A stretch of DNA of 64,000 bases from Gaoshiqia sediminis (GTDB lineage Bacteria > Bacteroidota > Bacteroidia > Bacteroidales > Prolixibacteraceae), in NCBI RefSeq assembly GCF_025907915.1, contig NZ_JAPAAF010000003.1, positions 62,001 through 126,000 of the forward strand. The letters run 5' to 3'. A program made the translations under genes and the position numbers. Below, one piece after another: positions 18,336 to 28,547 of this stretch (within the stretch, counting starts at the first letter, position 1; the number at the start of each line of letters is the position of its first letter). The notes beneath the pieces were generated by a model, which saw only the letters and a list, made by a program, of their open reading frames with translations, did not search any database and had not been told where the DNA came from.

Positions 18336-19763
18336 ATGAAAAATCTGCAACTGCATGCTACTGCCGGAAACCCGGCAACAAACAGAAAACGGACAAGCAC
18401 CTGTAAATGGACGCTAATTCTCGCTTGTATTACCCTCTTCAGCACAACGCTCACGGCACAGCAACAACCTTCCGGCAGAATACCGGAATATGCTATCCCT
18501 TACGAATACCCCACGGTTGAAGGCATCAAAGAAGTGTTAAACCGTATCCGGGGTTACTACGAGGCTTCAAGTCCCCAAATCATTGTTGATTCAGAAACTG
18601 GTGCAGAAATCACCGACTTCACCACTTTCAACCTGCATGCAGAACCGTCCAAAGGTTTTTCCAGCGAGTATTCGTACACCCATGGAGTTGTACTTTCTGC
18701 CTTCGAATACATGGATGATGTAACCGGCGACAAAACTTATTTCGACAACAACATCCAGTTCTTCGATTTTGTGGTGGAGCACCTTCCCTATTTTCAACAA
18801 AATGCCGATAAAATAAACAAAGAGAAAATCGGCAACTGGGGCCGCATTTTGAATTTCCACGCCCTGGATGATTGCGGCTCTATCGGCGCTGCCCTGATCA
18901 AAACCTATTTGAAACATAAAAATGAAAAATACCTTGAACTGATCAGGCAAACCGACGAGCACATCTCCAACAACCAATTTCGGTTGGAAGACGGCACCCT
19001 GGCCCGTAACCGGCCGCAATACCAATCCATCTGGGCCGACGATCTGTACATGAGCGTTCCCTTCCTGGCCAATATGGGCGTGCTCACCGGCGACCACAAA
19101 TATTTCGATGATGCCGTCAAACAAATCCTGCAAATGGCCGACCGGCTGTACATTTCCCAAACCGAACTGTTCGACCACGGGTGGAATGTAACCTCGGGAG
19201 ATTACGATCCGCGCTTTTACTGGGGACGAGCCAACGGATGGACGCTGATGTCGATGGCCGAGCTGCTCAGCGTTTTGCCCGAGAACTATGAAGGACGCGA
19301 CAGAATCCTGCATTTGTACCGGTCGATGGTTCGCAGTTTGGCCAACCTGCAGGACGGAACCGGTTTCTGGCATAACCTGCTCGACAAAAACGACACCTAC
19401 ACCGAAACCTCCTGCACGGCCATGTTCACTTTTGCCATTGCCAAAGGCATCAACGAAGGATGGATCAGCCATGTGTACGGCCCGGTTGCCTTGACCGGCT
19501 GGAATGCCACCCAAACGCGGGTGCTTGAAAACGGGGCCGTGGACGGGACCTGCGAAGGCACCACTTTCGCCCATGACAATACTTACTACTATCATCGGGG
19601 CAAAAGCATATATGCCACACACGGTTACGGACCGGTACTTTATGCCGGTATAGAAATGATCCGCCTGCTGCAAAATGAAACGATTGAAGTACAGAAAGCG
19701 AAAGCGAACTCCGTCAACAGCACCTTCCATTACCTGCTGAAGAGTGAGTGGCCGGAGAAATAA
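18336..19763 (+). CDS. Exported GH105/GH88-like unsaturated uronyl hydrolase
   Basis: A 475-residue protein with a long N-region and signal peptide (WTLILACITLFSTTLTAQ) and an (alpha/alpha)6-barrel domain. NFHALDDCGSIGAAL holds the Asp expected as the general acid/base, with IWADDLYMSVPFLA and FYWGRANGWTLMSMAEL typical of GH105. The family hydrates the 4,5-double bond of unsaturated galacturonosyl ends left by pectin or rhamnogalacturonan lyases, releasing the next sugar. The lyase needed to create such ends is encoded at 26485. The stop codon overlaps the next ATG (TAATG). Confidence 0.87.
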   Translation: MKNLQLHATAGNPATNRKRTSTCKWTLILACITLFSTTLTAQQQPSGRIPEYAIPYEYPTVEGIKEVLNRIRGYYEASSPQIIVDSETGAEITDFTTFNLHAEPSKGFSSEYSYTHGVVLSAFEYMDDVTGDKTYFDNNIQFFDFVVEHLPYFQQNADKINKEKIGNWGRILNFHALDDCGSIGAALIKTYLKHKNEKYLELIRQTDEHISNNQFRLEDGTLARNRPQYQSIWADDLYMSVPFLANMGVLTGDHKYFDDAVKQILQMADRLYISQTELFDHGWNVTSGDYDPRFYWGRANGWTLMSMAELLSVLPENYEGRDRILHLYRSMVRSLANLQDGTGFWHNLLDKNDTYTETSCTAMFTFAIAKGINEGWISHVYGPVALTGWNATQTRVLENGAVDGTCEGTTFAHDNTYYYHRGKSIYATHGYGPVLYAGIEMIRLLQNETIEVQKAKANSVNSTFHYLLKSEWPEK

Positions 19764-21151
19764 TGTTAAAAAAACGTTGGAACAGTATGAAAACTTTTCA
19801 TTCCTTTTTTCAGTTAATCTTCTTCACCTTGTTTATGCCTTGTACATCGTTCATGGCCTGCAACCAGGTGAAGAATACTAAAGTAAGTTATAAACCCCGG
19901 GTAATTAACACAACCGACCTGGGAGCCGACCCTGACGATGAACAATCCCTGGTGCGCCAGTTGGCATGCGCCAACGAATTCGATATCGAAGGCCTGATTG
20001 TCGCTACCAGTTGCTGGAAGAAGTCGCAAAGCAACACCGCCATGCTTGCCCAGATTGTAGATGCTTATGGCAAGGTTTATTCTAACCTGAGTGTGCATGC
20101 CGACGGATACCCCACTCCCGAATATTTACAATCAATCTCTGTGATGGGACAAATGGGCTATGGTATGAGTGAAGTGGGTACAGGCAAAGACAGTCCCGGT
20201 TCGGAACTGATTATTGCCTCGGTTGATAAGGATGACCCGCGCCCGGTTTGGGTGATGGGTTGGGGAGGCATGAACACCGTTGCCCAGGCCATCTGGAAAG
20301 TTCATGAAACCCGGTCGCCGGAAGAATTAACCAAATTCCTGAGCAAACTACGGCTCTACGATATTCTGGGACAGGACGATGCAGGAGCCTGGATTGCAAA
20401 AAACTTCCCAGATGTTTTTTATATCCGGGCCACAGGTGTTTACGGTTGGCAACCTTCCGATGAATATTTAGACATGCACATTCAAAATCATGGTCCGCTG
20501 GGAGCCGTTTACCCGGATCGACAATGGGCAACAGAAGGTGATTCCCCCGCATTCATGCAAGTGTATCCCAACGGCCTGAACGATCCCGAACAAATTGACC
20601 AGGGTGGCTGGGGTGGTCGTTTCAGCTTCACTAAAAAAGCCGGCATCCGGAGTATGTCCGAGGTTGAAAAAATTAAGGAAGACGGGGAAACCATGTACGA
20701 TCCATATTACATGTACGGCAACACAATAGATGGTGCCAAAGCAATAAAACGATGGAGCGAAGGCTATGATAACGACTTTGCTGCCCGTATGGATTGGAGT
20801 ATCACCAACAATTACGAAGATGCAAACCACCATCCGGTTGCAGTATTGAATGGAGATAAAACCAGAAAAGTATTGAACATGACTGCAAAGTCCGGTTCAA
20901 TCGTAGAGCTAAATGCAAAAGGATCGAACGACCCCGACGGCGATTCATTAACCTATTCATGGTCGTTCTATAAGGAACCTGGTTCTTATAAGGGATTTAT
21001 TACTATTCAGGATAGCTCATCAGAATCAGCTAAAATTCAAATTCCGAAAGATGCAGTAGGTAAAACCCTACACATCATTTTGGAAGTTGTTGACAATGGC
21101 AATCCCAACCTATATGCCTACCGACGTTTAATCGTAAACATGGAACAATAA
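19763..21151 (+). CDS. DUF1593 (Sde182-like) exported protein 1, two-domain
   Basis: First of five tandem paralogues. The N-terminal domain resembles nucleoside hydrolases, with the acidic cluster TTDLGADPDDEQSLVR where that fold binds Ca2+ and a ribosyl group, then WVMGWGGMNTVAQAIWKV and EGDSPAFM. The C-terminal domain (about residues 375-460) is Ig/PKD-like, with GSNDPDGDSLTYSW and EVVDNGNPNLYAYRR. A signal sequence ends in a possible lipobox (TSFMAC). The ATG at 19763 overlaps the GH105-like stop (TAATG), and 19787 is an alternative. Family function is not established; a cellulose-binding protein from Saccharophagus gave the family its name. Confidence 0.82.
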   Translation: MLKKRWNSMKTFHSFFQLIFFTLFMPCTSFMACNQVKNTKVSYKPRVINTTDLGADPDDEQSLVRQLACANEFDIEGLIVATSCWKKSQSNTAMLAQIVDAYGKVYSNLSVHADGYPTPEYLQSISVMGQMGYGMSEVGTGKDSPGSELIIASVDKDDPRPVWVMGWGGMNTVAQAIWKVHETRSPEELTKFLSKLRLYDILGQDDAGAWIAKNFPDVFYIRATGVYGWQPSDEYLDMHIQNHGPLGAVYPDRQWATEGDSPAFMQVYPNGLNDPEQIDQGGWGGRFSFTKKAGIRSMSEVEKIKEDGETMYDPYYMYGNTIDGAKAIKRWSEGYDNDFAARMDWSITNNYEDANHHPVAVLNGDKTRKVLNMTAKSGSIVELNAKGSNDPDGDSLTYSWSFYKEPGSYKGFITIQDSSSESAKIQIPKDAVGKTLHIILEVVDNGNPNLYAYRRLIVNMEQ

Positions 21152-21168
21152 AAAATCGAAATAATAAT

Positions 21169-22191
21169 ATGAATTTCTATTTGAAAATAATAATTCCGTC
21201 TCTATTTGCATCTTTGTCACATCAGCACTTGGTCGCCCAGGAATCGATCACCAGTAAGCCTTATCGTATAATCATCTCATCTGATTTTCCACCCTTTCCA
21301 GTGACCAATAGCGACCCGGATGATGTGCAGTCGATCGTCCGTTTCCTGCTTTATTCCAATGAATTTGATGTCGAGGGATTGATTGTATCGGCAGGAACTT
21401 ACGGCATGGTAGCTGAAAAGAAAAATATGCTGGCCGCGCTTGACGAATACGACAAGGTGGACGAGAACCTGAGAAAACATGATCTCAAATATCCGACTGC
21501 TGATGCCTTACGTGCTGTCACCTATGAGGGTAAGGGGAATAATAATGGAATTAAAATCAAATGGGGTTGTGGAAAACAACCAAGCAGCGAAATTATTGGT
21601 AAAGGCCTGGACAGTGAGGCTTCGAATGCGATCATTGCAGCAGCGGATAAACCCGATCCACGACCTTTATGGATCAGTGTATGGGGAGGTCCTCGAGAGA
21701 TTGCACAGGCCATTTGGGATGTGAGAAACACACGCAGCGAAGAAGAGCTCAAGGTCTTTATCAGCAAACTTCGCGTTTTTCTGATTGCCTGCCAGGATGC
21801 AACTCATGAGTGGCTCATGAATGAATTTCCTGATTTGTTTATCATTGAGTCGAAGAAGACTTACCAGGGTATGTTTCGAAGCGGTAGCAAGGAGTGGGCC
21901 GAAGAAAATATCATCAACAACCATGGGCCTCTCTGTGCCATTTACCCACCCAAAGCAATAGCAGGTCCTGGAGTGATTGAAGGGGATTCACCTTCGTTCC
22001 TGTACCTGGTTAGCGCTAACCGGGGAATCAACAATCCTGAAGATCCCACGCAGCCCAGTTGGGGCGGACAATATGTTCGCAAAGGCTCAACGAATCATTA
22101 CGTTGATGGGACTGGCGAATCAACTATCTCCAGGTGGAAGAACGACTTCCAAACAGAATTTCAGGAACGTGCTGATTGGTGTATAAGATGA
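21169..22191 (+). CDS. DUF1593 (Sde182-like) exported protein 2, single domain
   Basis: A 340-residue paralogue with a signal peptide ([20 protein letters not shown]) and only the nucleoside-hydrolase-like domain. The acidic motif is split by a short insertion: [39 protein letters not shown] and [10 protein letters not shown] follow. It ends at RADWCIR, exactly where the two-domain relatives go on into the Ig/PKD-like domain, so this is a natural single-domain form and not an obvious truncation. Its stop overlaps the next start (ATGA). Confidence 0.8.
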   Translation: MNFYLKIIIPSLFASLSHQHLVAQESITSKPYRIIISSDFPPFPVTNSDPDDVQSIVRFLLYSNEFDVEGLIVSAGTYGMVAEKKNMLAALDEYDKVDENLRKHDLKYPTADALRAVTYEGKGNNNGIKIKWGCGKQPSSEIIGKGLDSEASNAIIAAADKPDPRPLWISVWGGPREIAQAIWDVRNTRSEEELKVFISKLRVFLIACQDATHEWLMNEFPDLFIIESKKTYQGMFRSGSKEWAEENIINNHGPLCAIYPPKAIAGPGVIEGDSPSFLYLVSANRGINNPEDPTQPSWGGQYVRKGSTNHYVDGTGESTISRWKNDFQTEFQERADWCIR

Positions 22192-23651
22192 TTAACCATA
22201 AAAAAACCAATAGAATGATACTTTTAAAAAAAAGCTTATTACTCAATATTCTTTGTACATTCCTGACATTGTCTTTTATCCCTGCAGCTGCAGCAGACAA
22301 GCCACGCGTTTTTGTCCTCACCGATATCGAAAACGAGCCGGACGATGCCATGTCGATGGTTCGGTTTCTGGTTTATGCCAACCAGTGGGATATAGAAGGA
22401 CTGGCAGCCACCACCTCCATTCATCAGAAAAACCAGGTGGCCACCTGGCGAATTCGTGAAATCGTGGAAGCCTATACCGAAGTGCGCGACAAGCTGGAAC
22501 AACATGAGCCCGGATTCCCGACAGCCGATTTGGTTCGTTCTAAAATTACCGAAGGGTGGCCCGAATACGGCATGCTGGCCGTTGGTGAAGGCAAAGACTC
22601 TCCCGCCTCGGAAGCGCTGATTGCAGCCGTTGACCGCCAGGATGCGCGTCCTCTCTGGGTTACCGTTTGGGGTGGCCCCAATGTACTGGCCCAGGCGCTT
22701 TGGAAAGTCAGGGAAACACGTTCAAAAGATGAATTAGCTGCTTTTGTTTCTAAACTTCGCGTATATACCATTTCCGACCAGGACGACAGCGGCCCCTGGA
22801 TTCGCAAAGAGTTCCCGGATTTGTTCTACATCGTCAGTCCCGGGTTTAACGCTGGCGGCGCCTACCATCACGCCACCTGGAGCGGCATCAGCGGCGATTA
22901 CTTTCATGCCCGTTGCGATGGCGCCGACTTCACGCTGGTAACCAACGAATGGCTCGATCGGAACATTCGTAGAAAAGGTCCTCTTGGCGCACAGTACCCG
23001 CGTTGGGATTTCTTAATGGAAGGCGACACCCCTTCGTTCCTCAACCTGATCAACAATGGGCTGAGTGACCCGGAACACCCGAATTGGGGAGGATGGGGAG
23101 GCCGCTACGAACGGTACACCCCACGCATGCAAAAATGGCACATGGAACCCGAAACCCGACCCATTTGGAGCGATGCCGACGACGAAGTGCTAGGCATTGA
23201 CGGTCGCTGGCACGATGGCAACCACGAAACCATCTGGCGGTGGCGCGAAGCTTATCAAAACGACTTTGCCGCCCGCATGGACTGGACAATCCTTCCCCCT
23301 GAAAAAGCGAACCACCCTCCGGTTGTGAAACTCGATCACGACGAACATTTGACAGCCAAATCCGGCGAGCGAATCAACCTGAGTGCAAAAAGCTCAACTG
23401 ACCCTGACGGAGACGCGCTGTCGTATCACTGGTTTTGCTATGCCGAAGCCGGTTCGTTTCCCGTTTCGAACGCCCGAAGCGGCCAGCCCATCGAGATTAA
23501 AAATTTCGACCAGCCCGAAGCGTGGTTTGCAGTACCCACCCAGCGGGTGATGCCACCGGGAACCGGGACAATCCACATCATCCTGGCAGTTACCGACCAC
23601 GGATCGCCCCGGCTTACCCGATATCAACGTGTAATCGTCACCGTTAAATAA
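22188..23651 (+). CDS. DUF1593 (Sde182-like) exported protein 3, two-domain
   Basis: A 487-residue paralogue. Signal peptide ([23 protein letters not shown]) is followed by the acidic motif [49 protein letters not shown] and [14 protein letters not shown]. The C-terminal Ig/PKD-like part has [17 protein letters not shown] and [15 protein letters not shown]. Translation probably starts at the ATG 22188, which overlaps the preceding TGA. A GTG 12 nt earlier is also in frame. Together with proteins 1 and 5 it represents the full-length type. Confidence 0.82.
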   Translation: MINHKKTNRMILLKKSLLLNILCTFLTLSFIPAAAADKPRVFVLTDIENEPDDAMSMVRFLVYANQWDIEGLAATTSIHQKNQVATWRIREIVEAYTEVRDKLEQHEPGFPTADLVRSKITEGWPEYGMLAVGEGKDSPASEALIAAVDRQDARPLWVTVWGGPNVLAQALWKVRETRSKDELAAFVSKLRVYTISDQDDSGPWIRKEFPDLFYIVSPGFNAGGAYHHATWSGISGDYFHARCDGADFTLVTNEWLDRNIRRKGPLGAQYPRWDFLMEGDTPSFLNLINNGLSDPEHPNWGGWGGRYERYTPRMQKWHMEPETRPIWSDADDEVLGIDGRWHDGNHETIWRWREAYQNDFAARMDWTILPPEKANHPPVVKLDHDEHLTAKSGERINLSAKSSTDPDGDALSYHWFCYAEAGSFPVSNARSGQPIEIKNFDQPEAWFAVPTQRVMPPGTGTIHIILAVTDHGSPRLTRYQRVIVTVK

Positions 23652-23658
23652 AATTATT

Positions 23659-24981
23659 ATGCGCATCATGCAAAAATCTTCAAGTTTTTTCTTTGTCCTG
23701 ATTTCGCTGGTAGTCATTTCATGTGGCTTAAAAGCAACAAAAGAGGGAACCACAACGAATAGGGGAACTGAAAAGCCGTATCGGGTCATCGTTTCGACCG
23801 ATATTGGCGGAACCGATCCCGACGATTTTCAGTCGATGGTACACCTGCTGCTATATGCCGACACCATCGACCTGGAAGGGCTGATCTCATCGCCCTTCGG
23901 ACCGGGGAGAAAGGAACACATTCTCCAGGTAATTGATGCCTATGAAAAAGATTATCCCAACCTGAAACAATGGTCGAACCGGTATCCTGCGCCCGATGCG
24001 CTGCGAAAAATCACCAAACAAGGCGGCGTTGAAAGCGCACCCTATCAAGGCTTCAGCGAACGGACCGAAGGCTCGGACTGGATCATCGAGTGTGCGCGCC
24101 GCGACGACCCGCGCCCCTTGTTCGTGCTGATTTGGGGCGGTATTGAAGATTTGGCGCAGGCCCTGCACGATGCTCCCGATATTTTACCGAAGCTGCGCGT
24201 GTATTACATCGGTGGCCCGAATAAAAAGTGGGGCCCCGACGCTTTCCAATACCTGGCCGACAACTTTCCCGGGTTGTGGATCATCGAGTCGAACGCCACT
24301 TACCGGGGCTGGTTTACCGGCGGAAACCAGTCGGACGAATGGAGCAACACCGCCTTTCCGGCAAAATACATCGATGGGCGCGGTGCTATGGCCGACTTTT
24401 TCATGACCCAACTGGGAGGCACCATCAAAATGGGCGACACGCCCTCGCTGGCTTGGTTGCTGAACAGTTCCGATCCGGAAGACCCGACCATCCCCAACTG
24501 GGGCGGGCAATACACCCGCGCCTGGGAACGTCCCTACCGGATATTTAACCGAATGCCCGAATCGAACGACACCATTGCCGAGTTTACCGTCATGGAACTG
24601 GCATTGCCCCTACCCAATCAATTGCCCTCCGGGCCGGAAGCCTGTCTGAAAGTAGAAAACCAGGCCCTGCCCGGAACCATCAGCAACGACGGCACCATGC
24701 GCTTTCGTTTTTCGCCCAAAGGGGCCAAGGTATTTCGGTTCGAAATCGAAAGCAATGTGCCTGAGCTGAACGGTCAAACGGGGCAGGTAACCGCGGTGAC
24801 CACACCTCCCTGGCTGGCCAGCCAACCCTCCGAAAAGTTTCCGAACTGGTACACCGACGATCCCCGGATGGAGTGGCGCGAAGGCCCGCACATCGGCGCG
24901 AAAACCGTCAGCCAATGGCGCGAAGACTATCTCCGCGATTTTGCCCGAAGAATGCGGCGCTGCCAGCCTGCTTCGAAGTAA
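23659..24981 (+). CDS. DUF1593 (Sde182-like) exported lipoprotein 4, variant C-terminus
   Basis: A 440-residue paralogue with a lipoprotein signal (VLISLVVISCG). The acidic motif is VSTDIGGTDPDDFQSMVH, followed by LFVLIWGGIEDLAQALHD and KMGDTPSLAWLLNS. It lacks the Ig/PKD-like domain. Instead, about 100 residues rich in charged and proline residues (from about 300 on) are inserted before the closing SQWREDYLRDFARRM, which corresponds to the end of the catalytic-like domain in the others. This makes it the most divergent member and perhaps one with a distinct substrate. Confidence 0.8.
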   Translation: MRIMQKSSSFFFVLISLVVISCGLKATKEGTTTNRGTEKPYRVIVSTDIGGTDPDDFQSMVHLLLYADTIDLEGLISSPFGPGRKEHILQVIDAYEKDYPNLKQWSNRYPAPDALRKITKQGGVESAPYQGFSERTEGSDWIIECARRDDPRPLFVLIWGGIEDLAQALHDAPDILPKLRVYYIGGPNKKWGPDAFQYLADNFPGLWIIESNATYRGWFTGGNQSDEWSNTAFPAKYIDGRGAMADFFMTQLGGTIKMGDTPSLAWLLNSSDPEDPTIPNWGGQYTRAWERPYRIFNRMPESNDTIAEFTVMELALPLPNQLPSGPEACLKVENQALPGTISNDGTMRFRFSPKGAKVFRFEIESNVPELNGQTGQVTAVTTPPWLASQPSEKFPNWYTDDPRMEWREGPHIGAKTVSQWREDYLRDFARRMRRCQPASK

Positions 24982-25011
24982 ACACAAACAAAACCAATAA
25001 ACGTAACCAAC

Positions 25012-26472
25012 ATGAATCAAACAACAGCAACCCGTACCTTACGCAAATTAACAGTCTTTAATTTGCTGGTCATCTTATTTGCCTGGACCAGTTCGTGCAG
25101 CCATGCCGTCAACCAGGTGCAGCATGCTAACAAACCGCGAATTATTGTTACAAGCGACGGGGAAATTGACGACCGATGCTCGATGGTTCGGTTCCTGCTT
25201 TACGCCAACGAATTTGATATCGAGGGAATTATCCTGTCGAGCTCCCAATATCATTGGCACGGATCCAGAGTGTGGGCCGGCGATGACTGGGTCAATCCGT
25301 TCCTTGACGCCTATGCCCAAGTCCATCCGAATCTTATCAAGCACGATCCTCGTTATCCCATGGCTCAATTCCTGCGATCACGCACCTATGTCGGTAATAT
25401 AATCGCAGAGGGAGAAATGGACGAGGTAACGCCCGGGTCACAACGAATCGTTGAGGTATTGCTCGACGATTCCGATTCGCGCCCGATCTGGCTCCAGGCT
25501 TGGGGAGGAACCAACACCATCGCCCGTGCCTTGAAAACCATAGAAGAAGAGCACCCGGACAGGATAGAAGAAGTGGCACAAAAGATCCGGTTGTATTTGA
25601 TCTGGGAGCAGGACGATACCTATCAAAGGTACATCCGCCCGCATTGGAGCAAGTTTGGAATACCAACGATTATTTCCGATCAGTTTATCGCCTTCGCGTA
25701 CGACAATCAGAGAAAGGATATCCCGAAGAAAATGAAGCATTACTTTTCTGCCGAATGGATGAATCGAAACCTCCTGCAAGACCGCGGTCCCCTGCTTGCC
25801 TTGTATGAGGCACATGATGATGGGCGTTTCCGGTCCGAGGGCGATACACCTGCTTTCCTGCACGTCATCCCAAACGGCTTGCGTAACGAAGTGTCTCCGG
25901 ATTGGGGCGGATGGGGTGGACGCTTCGTGCGGGTACGCGACAATACCTGGCTCGATCCGGTGTCGGAGCCGGGCTACCAATATCCCGAAGGTAGATGGTA
26001 CACACGTACGGCCTGGGGACGCGAACGCCTGCGAAAGAATATCGAAAACGACAAGGAACTTACCGAGTACCTCAAACCCCAGTGGCGCTGGATTGATGCT
26101 ATCCAAAACGATTTTGCAGCACGGGCCGACTGGTGTGTAAAATCCTTTGAGGAAGCAAACCATCCGCCTATTGTAAAATTGAACACTGCTTTGGACATCA
26201 CAGCAAAACCCGGAAGCACCATTCAACTGAGCGCCAAAGGAACAACCGATCCCGATGGAGATGAACTCAGTTATTCGTGGTGGCAATACACCGAAGCCGA
26301 TACTTATCCCGGAAATGTTGTGATTGAAACCCCGAACGAACGGGAAAGCTCATTTACCGTTCCTTCCGATGCCGAGGCCGGCCAAACCATTCACATCGTT
26401 TGCGAAGTGGAAGATAACGGTAGCCCGGCATTAAGCCGATATCAACGGATCATCATTCAAATTGAACCTTAA
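25012..26472 (+). CDS. DUF1593 (Sde182-like) exported lipoprotein 5, two-domain
   Basis: A 486-residue paralogue with signal and possible lipobox (FAWTSSCS). The acidic cluster reads VTSDGEIDDRCSMVRF, shorter than in its neighbours, followed by SSQYHWHG, WAGDDWVNPFLDAY, WLQAWGGTNTIARALKTI and EGDTPAFLHVIPNG. The Ig/PKD-like C-terminus has GTTDPDGDELSYSWWQY and EVEDNGSPALSRYQR. It differs from proteins 1-4 by the HWHG segment and a long central insert, so it looks like a separate subfamily in the same array. Confidence 0.82.
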   Translation: MNQTTATRTLRKLTVFNLLVILFAWTSSCSHAVNQVQHANKPRIIVTSDGEIDDRCSMVRFLLYANEFDIEGIILSSSQYHWHGSRVWAGDDWVNPFLDAYAQVHPNLIKHDPRYPMAQFLRSRTYVGNIIAEGEMDEVTPGSQRIVEVLLDDSDSRPIWLQAWGGTNTIARALKTIEEEHPDRIEEVAQKIRLYLIWEQDDTYQRYIRPHWSKFGIPTIISDQFIAFAYDNQRKDIPKKMKHYFSAEWMNRNLLQDRGPLLALYEAHDDGRFRSEGDTPAFLHVIPNGLRNEVSPDWGGWGGRFVRVRDNTWLDPVSEPGYQYPEGRWYTRTAWGRERLRKNIENDKELTEYLKPQWRWIDAIQNDFAARADWCVKSFEEANHPPIVKLNTALDITAKPGSTIQLSAKGTTDPDGDELSYSWWQYTEADTYPGNVVIETPNERESSFTVPSDAEAGQTIHIVCEVEDNGSPALSRYQRIIIQIEP

Positions 26473-26484
26473 AGCACATCCAAC

Positions 26485-27861
26485 ATGAAAAAATCAGCAA
26501 TCAGCATTGCATTCATTTTTCTGACCCTATGCAATTACGCCCAGCAATTGGCATTTCCAACCGCCGAAGGGTATGGTAAATATGCCAAAGGAGGAAGAGG
26601 CGGGGTGGTTTACGAGGTGACCAACTTGCAGGACAGCGGAGAAGGTAGCCTGCGAGCCGCGGTGGAAGCCTCCGGTCCCCGAACCGTAGTTTTCAGGGTT
26701 TCCGGCAACATGGAACTTGAAAGCCCGATAACCATCCGGAACCCGTTCATTACCATTGCAGGCCAGACCGCGCCCGGCGATGGCATTTGTCTCAAAAACC
26801 ATCCCCTGCAAATTGATGCCGACCATGTCATCATCCGATACATCCGGGTGCGGCCCGGCGATGTTTCCGGCAAGGATTACGATGCCGTTTCCAGCAGATA
26901 CAGAAAGCACATGATACTGGACCATCTGTCGGCAAGCTGGAGCATCGATGAAACCATGTCGATTTACCATTGCGACAGCGTAACAGTTCAGTGGTGCTTA
27001 ATTTCGGAAAGCCTGTACGGATCGAACCATGTAAAAGGCTCGCACGGGTTTGGCGGTATCTGGGGCAGTAATCACAGCACCTACCACCACAACCTGCTGG
27101 CGCATCACAGCAGCCGGAATCCACGCATGGCATCGGGCTCCGGTTATACCGACTCCAGGAACAATGTCATTTACAACTGGGGGTTCAACAGCTGTTATGG
27201 CGGCGAGGCCCAACAAGTTGGAAACGACAAGTTCAACTTTTCGGAATTCAACCTGGTTAATAACTATTACAAACCCGGACCGGCAACACGAACCGGCGAG
27301 CTATCTTACCGCGTGGCGAATCCGTCATTCAGAAGTGAAACCGATTACGGCAAATGGCATATTGCAGGCAATGTTGTGGAGGGGAATAGCGAGGTCTCGG
27401 GTGATAACTGGAATGGCGGGGTACAAACGAAAATTTCCTTCGAAAAAATTAAACTTGACGATCCCTGGCCATCCATGCCCATTCAGCAACAAACAGCCGA
27501 AGAAGCCTTTAAACTTGTTCTGGAAAAAGCAGGCGCCATACTGCCCAAAAGAGATCCGGTGGATTCCCGGATTGTTGAAGAGACCAGGCGCGGTTTTGCT
27601 ACTTACGAAGGCAACACCTACAAAAAAGAAGGTGAAAGCTCCGGCGTTTCAAAAGCAAGCGGGATCATCGACTCGCAACAAGATGTTGGCGGCTGGCCCG
27701 AGCTGAAAAGTTTGCCTGCCCCAACAGATTCCGATCACGATGGTATGCCGGATGACTGGGAAACAAAGCACGAACTGGACCCGAATAATCCGTCTGACAG
27801 AAATAAGCTTGCGGAGGATGGCTACACCATGCTGGAGAAATACATAAACAGCATTTACTGA
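26485..27861 (+). CDS. Exported pectate lyase-like protein (PL1-type)
   Basis: A 458-residue secreted right-handed beta-helix protein. Signal peptide (AISIAFIFLTLCNYAQQ) is followed by AFPTAEGYGKYAKGGRGG, DSGEGSLRAAV, ITIAGQTAPGDGI, IIRYIRVRPGD, and HHNLLAHHSSRNPR, which carries the conserved arginine region of PL1. The tail has DSDHDGMPDDWETKHELDPNN, a calcium-binding type-3-repeat-like segment. It should cleave homogalacturonan by beta-elimination, creating the unsaturated ends used by the GH105-like enzyme. It is the last gene of the plus-strand cluster, 12 bp after DUF1593 protein 5. Confidence 0.87.
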   Translation: MKKSAISIAFIFLTLCNYAQQLAFPTAEGYGKYAKGGRGGVVYEVTNLQDSGEGSLRAAVEASGPRTVVFRVSGNMELESPITIRNPFITIAGQTAPGDGICLKNHPLQIDADHVIIRYIRVRPGDVSGKDYDAVSSRYRKHMILDHLSASWSIDETMSIYHCDSVTVQWCLISESLYGSNHVKGSHGFGGIWGSNHSTYHHNLLAHHSSRNPRMASGSGYTDSRNNVIYNWGFNSCYGGEAQQVGNDKFNFSEFNLVNNYYKPGPATRTGELSYRVANPSFRSETDYGKWHIAGNVVEGNSEVSGDNWNGGVQTKISFEKIKLDDPWPSMPIQQQTAEEAFKLVLEKAGAILPKRDPVDSRIVEETRRGFATYEGNTYKKEGESSGVSKASGIIDSQQDVGGWPELKSLPAPTDSDHDGMPDDWETKHELDPNNPSDRNKLAEDGYTMLEKYINSIY

Positions 27862-27900
27862 AACGAAACCAGGTTTTCATGAAAGTGAGTAGTCTCCCCG

Positions 27901-28141
27901 CCGCCTCCTCGTTTGAGCGAACTGGTAACGAGGAGTAAGCTGCTAGTCGTTTTTAACGACAAAACGAACCATGCGTTCGTAAAAAGAGGATTACCCATCC
28001 CGTTGCCGAGGCTCCACACCACACCGTTGAACATAGGCTACCTCAAAAGTCCTGTACCAAGTCATCCCGTACTTGTTTCGGGATCTCAATACACTGAGAG
28101 GCAGCCTCTTTTTGGTTAGTCAACCCGTTCGGCTTATTCAG
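27901..28141 (+). repeat. Interspersed repeat, copy A
   Basis: About 240 bp nearly identical to copy B (28645-28903). Shared marks are GCGAACTGGTAACGAGGAG, GTCGTTTTTAACGAC and the 3' end AGCCTCTTTTTGGTTAGTC. It includes the hairpin ATCCCG-N9-CGGGAT and the mini-palindrome GAGGCAGCCTC followed by T residues, which could terminate transcription of the PL1 gene. The copy ends in CTTATTCAG, which in copy B forms the 3' end of a gene. Confidence 0.9.
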
Positions 28142-28253
28142 GGATCAATTGATCTACTAGTGGGGATTAGCGTTCCCCTGTTCAAAAAACCTTATTTTCT
28201 TTTCTCACCTTAGTAGCTCATTGAGAACGAATCCCCCTCCCACCTTATAAACC

Positions 28254-28365
28254 TTATTTCTTGAGGGTATCCTGATAATGCTTCAGAAACCGTTCATATT
28301 CTTCAGAGAAGCTCTGTTTTTTATGGTGCTCGGGCTGGATCATAAAGGAATTCTCACGCGGTTTT
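28254..28365 (-). pseudogene. Possible C-terminal fragment of a REP-associated (Y1) transposase
   Basis: On the minus strand about 35 codons read PEHHKKQSFSEEYERFLKH before a stop at 28254. This resembles the C-terminal NQxxHHxKxSFxxEY region of TnpA_REP/IS200-like transposases. The frame is closed a few codons upstream by a stop, and no catalytic HUH or tyrosine region remains. REP-like mini-hairpins lie 180 bp away. The rest of 28142-28540 shows no gene. Confidence 0.4.
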
Positions 28366-28547
28366 TTTCAGGAATAATCCGGTTTCGCCCAAAGGTTGTA
28401 AAAATAAAATGAGTGTATAAATTGTTGTATTCAATCTTCATCAAATAAGGTAAATAAGGTTGTAGTCATTACGTTAATCGATTGCTACTAAGGTTAAATT
28501 AATAAAATAAGGTTTTTTTACATTGATGTCCGGTAAAGAAGATATAA

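Noticed and set aside
18591-19730. 379-codon minus-strand frame opposite the GH105-like gene
   Set aside because: Antisense shadow; no recognisable domain, and the sense strand has clear family motifs.
27913-28119. Small frames within repeat copies A and B (also 28670-28861)
   Set aside because: Both copies have the frame because the DNA is repeated; no start signal or family resemblance.
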